From Capnocytophaga periodontitidis (GTDB lineage: Bacteria > Bacteroidota > Bacteroidia > Flavobacteriales > Flavobacteriaceae), in assembly GCF_016126015.1 (NCBI RefSeq), contig NZ_JAEFDB010000001.1, positions 682,001-746,000 on the forward strand: a DNA stretch of 64,000 nt. The letters are read 5' to 3'. The position numbers and the translations under genes were made by a program. Position 1 is the first letter of the stretch; each line of letters starts with the position of its first letter. Of the stretch, positions 59,026 through 64,000 are shown in pieces. The notes beneath the pieces were generated by a model. It was not told the origin of the DNA, searched no databases, and saw only the letters and a program-made list of their open reading frames with translations.

Positions 59026-62016
59026 ATGCAAAACAAAGGACTTGTAAAACTATTTGCCATATTGTTTGGACTGATATGTATTTATCAACTCTCATTCACC
59101 TATGTGGCAGGTAGAGTAGAAGATGAAGCCAAAGCTTTTGCCGAGGCTAAAGTGCCTAATACTCAAGCTGACTATATCGCTAAACGCGAGGCTATAGAAG
59201 CTAAGTATTTGGACGATAAAATGGGGCAAGAGGTCTACAACCTCGGAATTGCAAAATTCACTCTCTCTGAAGTGAAAGAAAAAGAATTAAACCGCGGTCT
59301 CGACCTTAAAGGCGGTATCAACGTAATTCTGCAAATCTCCGTAAAAGACATCTTAAAAGGTCTTGCTGACAACTCCAAAGACCCTATCTTTAACAAATCA
59401 TTAGCCGAAGCCGATGAACAGCTCCGCAAAACCGACAAAACCTACTTGGATTTGTTCTTCGAGGCTTACGCTAAAAACGGAGGTAAATTAGCCTCCCCCG
59501 ATGTGTTCGCTAATAAAACCCTCAGCGACCAAATCAACTTCCAAATGAGTGATAGTGAGGTGCGCCCTATCATCAGAAAGCGCGTAGACGAGTCTATCGT
59601 ATCTGCTTTCGAGGTATTGCGCAAACGTATCGATAAATTTGGCGTTTCTCAACCTAATATCCAGCGTCTTGGTAACTCAGGTCGTATTCTTGTAGAACTT
59701 CCAGGTGCTAAAGATATCACTCGTGTGCAATCTCTCTTGCAAAGTACCGCTCAGCTTGAGTTCTGGGAAACTTATAAGAATACTGATGTTTTCCCTTATT
59801 TACAAGCCCTCAACGAGCAACTTAAATCTACTGCTAAAACTACAGATAAAGTAAAAGATACGCTCACAGCCGCTACTCAATCAGGTAGTAGTGCTATCGA
59901 CTCTCTACTTACTGATGTAAAGAAGGATTCTGTTCCTACTCAATCAGGAAAAGGAAATCCTTTGTTTGACCTTATCAAAGCTAATTCTTATGAAGGTTCT
60001 CCTGTACTTTTTACAGTAAGTTTAAAAGATACTGCTCAAGTAAATAGCTATATCAATTCTCCTGAAGCAAAACATTTGATTCCTGCTTCATTGCAGTATG
60101 TAAAATTCGCTTGGGGTAAACCTGATAAAAAGACCTCCCTTATCGAACTTTATGCCCTAAAAGGTAACCGCGATAACACCCCTCCTCTTACAGGTAACGT
60201 AGTAACCCAAGCCGAACAAACTTACGACGTTCGCAACCAGCCTGCCGTATCTATGCAAATGGACGGTAAAGGAGCACGCATTTGGGAAGCGCTTACTGGT
60301 AAAGCATTTACTCAAAATACCAATATTGCTATCGTACTCGATAACATCGTATATTCAGCACCAGGAGTAACTACAGGTGCTATTTCAGGAGGTCGCTCTG
60401 AAATTACAGGGCATTTTACTTTAAATGAAGCTGTCGACCTTGCTAACGTGCTCCGTGCTGGTAAATTACCTGCAAGCGCTGATATCGTACAATCTGAAAT
60501 CGTAGGACCTTCTTTGGGACAAGAAGCTATCGATAGCGGTATGAACTCTTTCCTTATCGCTACTATCTTCATCTTTGCGTGGATGATATTCTACTACGGT
60601 CGTGCAGGTATTTATGCCGACCTCGCTTTGGTATTCAATATACTCCTCATATTTGGAGTGTTAGCAAGTATAGAAGCTGTACTTACGCTCCCTGGTATTG
60701 CGGGTATCGTGCTTACCATTGGTATGGCAGTCGACTCGAACGTGCTGATATTCGAGCGGTCGAAAGAAGAGCTACGCAAAGGTAAGAACATCAATCAAGC
60801 AGTAGTCGATGGTTTCAAACACGCCCTATCATCTATCTTAGACTCTAACATTACTACAGCGCTTACTGCTCTTATCTTGTTGTTCTTTGGTAGTGGCCCT
60901 ATACAAGGTTTTGCAACTACCTTGCTCATTGGTATTGCAACTACTTTGTTCACCGCTATCTTCATCACTCGCTTGTTTATCGACTATAGCGTTGAGAAAA
61001 AACACACGCTTACTTTCACCACTCCTATTACTAAGAACTGGTTCAAAAATGTAGATCTCAACTTCATCGGCAAGCGCAAAATAGGATATGCTTTTTCTAT
61101 TATCCTATCAATAATAGGTATCATTTCTCTCTCTACTCGTGGTCTCGACCAAGGTATCGATTTCGTAGGTGGTAGAACTTACCAAATTCGTTTTGAGCAC
61201 GAAGTAAACCCTACTCAAGTAGCCGATGCCCTCAAAACTACTTTAGGAAATGTAGAAGTGAAGACTTTTGGAGCTCCTAACCAAGTGAAAATCGCTACTA
61301 AGTATAAAGTACAAGAAGAAAGCACTGAGGTAGATAATGAAATACAAGAGCTCTTGTACAAAGGATTACAGAAATTCTTACCCGAAGGTACTTCATTCGA
61401 TAGTTTTGCTAAAGCTAGTTCTACTGATAAGATTGGTATTATGCAATCTATGAAAGTAGGGCCTACTATCGCTGAAGATATTAAGAGCAGTGCGTTCTGG
61501 TCAGTTATCGGTTCGCTTATTGTAATCGGTCTATATATCTTATTTCGTTTCCGAAGATGGCAGTTCTCTATGGGTGCGATTGTATCTTCAGCGCACGACG
61601 TGCTAATGGTACTCGGTATCTACTCGCTCACTTATAGCATTATGCCTTTCAATATGGAAATCGACCAAGCCTTTATTGCGGCTATCCTTACAGTAGTAGG
61701 TTACTCACTAAACGACACGGTGATTATCTACGACCGTATCAGGGAAGTAATGCGTGAGCCTCATTGGTCAAGAGAGAAAATTAATCACGCGCTCAACACT
61801 ACCCTTAGCCGTACCTTAAACACCTCATTTACCACTATGGCAGTACTCGTTACTATCTTTATCTTTGGTGGTGAAACCTTGCGTGGCTTTATGTTCGCAA
61901 TGATTATCGGGGTACTCATCGGTACTTACTCTTCTATCTTCGTGGCAGCTCCTCTCATTTACGATACTGTAAAAGATGAAGCTGACCATACTAAAGAAGA
62001 AGAACATAGAAAATAA
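59026..62016 (+). CDS. secDF: SecDF fusion, protein translocase subunit
   Basis: 996 residues: SecD (about 1-660) and SecF (about 665-985) in one chain, the Bacteroidota form. The SecD motif LNRGLDLKGGINVILQISV, the P1 domain, and six helices with GIVLTIGMAVDSNVLIFERSKEEL and DSNITTALTALILLFFGSGPIQGF are visible. The SecF half has GLDQGIDFVGGRTYQI, VGYSLNDTVIIYDRIREV and TTMAVLVTIFIFGGETLRGF. SecDF uses the proton gradient to pull exported proteins through SecYEG. Single-gene unit with its own promoter and terminator. Confidence 0.97.
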   Translation: MQNKGLVKLFAILFGLICIYQLSFTYVAGRVEDEAKAFAEAKVPNTQADYIAKREAIEAKYLDDKMGQEVYNLGIAKFTLSEVKEKELNRGLDLKGGINVILQISVKDILKGLADNSKDPIFNKSLAEADEQLRKTDKTYLDLFFEAYAKNGGKLASPDVFANKTLSDQINFQMSDSEVRPIIRKRVDESIVSAFEVLRKRIDKFGVSQPNIQRLGNSGRILVELPGAKDITRVQSLLQSTAQLEFWETYKNTDVFPYLQALNEQLKSTAKTTDKVKDTLTAATQSGSSAIDSLLTDVKKDSVPTQSGKGNPLFDLIKANSYEGSPVLFTVSLKDTAQVNSYINSPEAKHLIPASLQYVKFAWGKPDKKTSLIELYALKGNRDNTPPLTGNVVTQAEQTYDVRNQPAVSMQMDGKGARIWEALTGKAFTQNTNIAIVLDNIVYSAPGVTTGAISGGRSEITGHFTLNEAVDLANVLRAGKLPASADIVQSEIVGPSLGQEAIDSGMNSFLIATIFIFAWMIFYYGRAGIYADLALVFNILLIFGVLASIEAVLTLPGIAGIVLTIGMAVDSNVLIFERSKEELRKGKNINQAVVDGFKHALSSILDSNITTALTALILLFFGSGPIQGFATTLLIGIATTLFTAIFITRLFIDYSVEKKHTLTFTTPITKNWFKNVDLNFIGKRKIGYAFSIILSIIGIISLSTRGLDQGIDFVGGRTYQIRFEHEVNPTQVADALKTTLGNVEVKTFGAPNQVKIATKYKVQEESTEVDNEIQELLYKGLQKFLPEGTSFDSFAKASSTDKIGIMQSMKVGPTIAEDIKSSAFWSVIGSLIVIGLYILFRFRRWQFSMGAIVSSAHDVLMVLGIYSLTYSIMPFNMEIDQAFIAAILTVVGYSLNDTVIIYDRIREVMREPHWSREKINHALNTTLSRTLNTSFTTMAVLVTIFIFGGETLRGFMFAMIIGVLIGTYSSIFVAAPLIYDTVKDEADHTKEEEHRK

Positions 62017-62034
62017 TATTTAATTACTAAATAT

Positions 62035-62073
62035 AAAAAAGGCTGTCCGGAATAATCTGGACAGCCTTTTTAA
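62035..62073. terminator. Terminator after secDF
   Basis: AAAAAAGGCTGTCC (62035-62048) pairs with GGACAGCCTTTTT (62059-62071). It lies between convergent genes and can serve either. The stem AAGGCTG is shared with the DUF2853 terminator. Confidence 0.88.
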
Positions 62074-62075
62074 TT

Positions 62076-63485
62076 TTATATCAATTTCATTTTCTTTGCT
62101 TTCTCCATCATAAAGGCTTTAGCTGCCTCGTACTCATTGGGGATTTTACCTTCTAAAATTGCTTCTTTTATCGCTTCTTTTAGTACCCCTACAGGTCGCG
62201 AAGGAAGTAAATTGAAGGTTTGCATTATTTCTTCACCACTCACCGGAGGTTGAAAATTTCGAATGTGATCTTTTTCCTCTACCTCCACTACTTTCTGACG
62301 TACTATTTGAAAATTGTCGTGATATTTCTTAAACTTTTTAGGGTTTTTAGTAGTGATATCAGCTTCACAAAGAGTCATCAAATCTTCAAATTCTTCTCCT
62401 GATTCAAATACCAAACGTCGTACTGCCGAATCGGTTACAATATCTTCCGCAATGATAATAGGTCGCGAACTCATTTTTACGATTTTCTGCACGTATTTCA
62501 TCTTATCGTTCAGTGGCATTCGCAAGCGTTTGAAAAGGTGATATACCATTTTGCTCCCTACAAACTCGTGTCCGTGAAACGTCCAGCCAATCTTCTTATC
62601 AAAACGTTTAGTAGGGGCTTTACCAATATCGTGTAACAATGCCGCCCAACGCAACCATAAGTTATCAGTATGTTCTGAGATATTATCTACAACTTCCAAA
62701 GTATGCCAAAAGTTATCTTTATGGCGTTGTCCATCTTGTTCTTGTACTCCTTGCAGCGCAATAAGTTCAGGAAGAATATAATGCAATAAACCTGTTTCGT
62801 ATAGCAATTTCAGTCCTACAGAAGGTTTAGGTGATGCTAATATTTTATTCAGTTCTTCTACAATGCGCTCATTAGAAATAATTTTCAAGCGTTCTTTATT
62901 ATCAGTAATAGCTTTCAGCGATAGCTCTTCTATCTCAAAATTCAGCTGAGTAGCAAACCTAATTGCACGCATCATACGTAATGGATCATCTGAATAAGTA
63001 ATATCAGGGTCTAAGGGTGTACGAATAAGTTTCCGCTCTAAGTCTCCTAAGCCGTCAAAAGGGTCAATAAGGTCGCCAAAAGTATCTTTGTTCAGTGAAA
63101 AAGCCATCGCATTGATAGTAAAATCACGGCGGTTTTGGTCATCTTGTAGTGTACCACTCTCTACATAAGGTTTGCGAGAATTTGATTCATAACTCTCACG
63201 GCGTGCTCCTACAAATTCTATATCTAATCCATCGGCTTTAATCATCGCTGTACCAAAGTTTTTGAATATAGATACCTTAGGATTATTAGGCAATTGTTCA
63301 GCTACTTTTTCAGCTAATGAAATACCACTACCAATAGACACTATATCAATGTCTTTAGGGAGTTTTTTCTTTAGTAAATAATCGCGTACAAACCCTCCAA
63401 TTACGTAACTTTCAAGCGGTATTTCAGCTGAAATATTACTGATAAGTTCAAAAATAGGATTAGAGAGTGCTTCAGTATAGTTCAT
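62076..63485 (-). CDS. cca: CCA tRNA nucleotidyltransferase with HD domain
   Basis: 469 residues. Adds CCA to tRNA 3' ends. Nucleotidyltransferase domain: YVIGGFVRDYLLKKKLPKD45ID47IVS (metal Asp pair), EFVGARRESY, RRDFTINAMAF and DPLRMMRAIRFATQLNFEIE. The HD phosphohydrolase motif is WAALLHDIGKAPTKRF at about 285. The class II type with HD domain is common in Bacteroidota and may act also on 2',3'-cyclic ends (known for HD forms). The start shares one base with the kdsA stop. Confidence 0.95.
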   Translation of the reverse strand: MNYTEALSNPIFELISNISAEIPLESYVIGGFVRDYLLKKKLPKDIDIVSIGSGISLAEKVAEQLPNNPKVSIFKNFGTAMIKADGLDIEFVGARRESYESNSRKPYVESGTLQDDQNRRDFTINAMAFSLNKDTFGDLIDPFDGLGDLERKLIRTPLDPDITYSDDPLRMMRAIRFATQLNFEIEELSLKAITDNKERLKIISNERIVEELNKILASPKPSVGLKLLYETGLLHYILPELIALQGVQEQDGQRHKDNFWHTLEVVDNISEHTDNLWLRWAALLHDIGKAPTKRFDKKIGWTFHGHEFVGSKMVYHLFKRLRMPLNDKMKYVQKIVKMSSRPIIIAEDIVTDSAVRRLVFESGEEFEDLMTLCEADITTKNPKKFKKYHDNFQIVRQKVVEVEEKDHIRNFQPPVSGEEIMQTFNLLPSRPVGVLKEAIKEAILEGKIPNEYEAAKAFMMEKAKKMKLI

Positions 63486-64000
63486 TAAAATTCGTTAATT
63501 GTTTTGCGAATGGCAACCAAACGCGTTAAAAGTCCTTCGAGGAGGTCGAGATGTAGCATATTAGCCCCATCACTTTTGGCATTAGCTGGGTCAAAATGGG
63601 TTTCTATAAATAGTCCATCTACATCGTTTACTATGGCTGCACGAGCAATAGTTTCAATCATATCGGGGCGACCTCCTGTTACCCCAGTAGTTTGATTAGG
63701 CTGCTGTAATGAGTGGGTAACGTCCATCACAACAGGAGCAAATTGGCGCATTGTAGGAATTCCTCTAAAATCTACTATCAAATCCTGATAACCAAACATC
63801 GTTCCGCGATCGGTAATCAAAGCCTTTTTATTACTACTATCAAATACCTTTTGGACAGCAAACTGCATACTTTCAGGACTCATAAACTGACCTTTTTTGA
63901 GGTTTACTATCTTACCTGTTTCGGCTGCTGCCACAACCAAATCTGTTTGGCGTACCAAAAAAGCTGGTATTTGCAATACATCTACATACTCAGCGGCCAT
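63485..64000 (-). CDS. kdsA: KDO-8-phosphate synthase, C-terminal part (starts beyond the window)
   Basis: The first 171 residues visible begin AAEYVDVLQIPAFLVRQTDLVVAAA, which is internal in KdsA, so the N-terminal ~100 residues lie outside the right edge; the Met at the edge is not the start. KdsA condenses arabinose-5-phosphate and PEP to make KDO-8-P for LPS inner core. Motifs: QIPAFLVRQTDL, LKKGQFMSPESM, DRGTMFGYQDLIVDFRGIPTM, VVMDVTHSLQQPN and LFIETHFDPANAKSDGANML, covering the metal and PEP sites. It overlaps cca by one base. Confidence 0.96.
   Translation of the reverse strand: MAAEYVDVLQIPAFLVRQTDLVVAAAETGKIVNLKKGQFMSPESMQFAVQKVFDSSNKKALITDRGTMFGYQDLIVDFRGIPTMRQFAPVVMDVTHSLQQPNQTTGVTGGRPDMIETIARAAIVNDVDGLFIETHFDPANAKSDGANMLHLDLLEGLLTRLVAIRKTINEF

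Overview
This window looks like one continuous chromosomal stretch of a low-GC member of the Bacteroidota, most likely family Flavobacteriaceae and possibly Capnocytophaga (the genus is an inference). The support is the recurring promoter form TTG-N18-20-TAnnTTTG in front of transcription units on both strands, weak or absent Shine-Dalgarno sequences, a fused SecD-SecF protein, a SusC-type TonB receptor, menaquinone genes (menD, an isochorismate synthase), and many short lipoproteins. No rRNA, tRNA, CRISPR array, insertion sequence or prophage is visible. Nearly all the sequence is packed housekeeping genes, often overlapping by 1-4 bases.

Layout: 1-2.2 kb, end of a TonB receptor and a secreted HMA metal-binding protein. 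2.2-5.7 kb, a DUF4136 lipoprotein, a DUF805/leucine-rich fusion and rpsA. 5.8-6.8 kb, an orphan gene and a non-coding stretch that may hold a small RNA. 6.8-12.8 kb, ABC exporter, ppk1 and menD in one run. 12.8-22.1 kb, DUF2853, DUF445, tgt, LptF/G permease, rsmA, aroE, purM, a polytopic membrane protein and a SurA-like chaperone. 22.2-26.5 kb on the minus strand, a GH13 enzyme downstream of an accessory cluster (two leucine-rich proteins, an orphan, a frameshifted small gene). 26.6-31.9 kb on the minus strand, pyrH, two paralogous membrane microproteins, frr and prfB (with a programmed +1 frameshift), and a second run of M48 protease, GH25 lysozyme and 5-FTHF cyclo-ligase. 32-39.2 kb, udk, a FtsB/DivIC-like gene, birA, hydrolase, cyclophilin, lpxB, rhomboid and a TlpA-like lipoprotein. 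39.2-43 kb on the minus strand, a dihydroorotase-like gene, esterase, K+ channel and miaA. 43-47.8 kb, purE, guaA, a LysM protein and ung. 47.9-50.8 kb, a second accessory cluster (SMI1/KNR4-like, a frameshifted gene, a bactofilin-like protein, a microprotein). 50.8-64 kb, YihY, priA, ABC exporter, isochorismate synthase, DUF4369 lipoprotein, acyltransferase, secDF, CCA-adding enzyme and the end of kdsA.

The housekeeping genes form short functional groups: translation termination and recycling (frr, prfB) with UMP kinase, envelope biogenesis (lpxB, kdsA, LptF/G, SurA, SecDF), and purine genes (purM, purE, guaA). The two accessory clusters (23.9-26.5 and 47.9-50.8 kb) resemble orphan immunity cassettes of polymorphic toxin systems, but no toxin gene is present. 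Each carries one gene broken by a single-base shift. Other unusual points are a queuosine tRNA-guanine transglycosylase without its zinc cysteines, a dihydroorotase without the HxH metal motif, a potassium channel with a C-terminal zinc ribbon, tandem paralogous microproteins inside the pyrH-frr operon, and a near-identical AT-rich promoter block reused at several genes and read as the C-terminus of MiaA.
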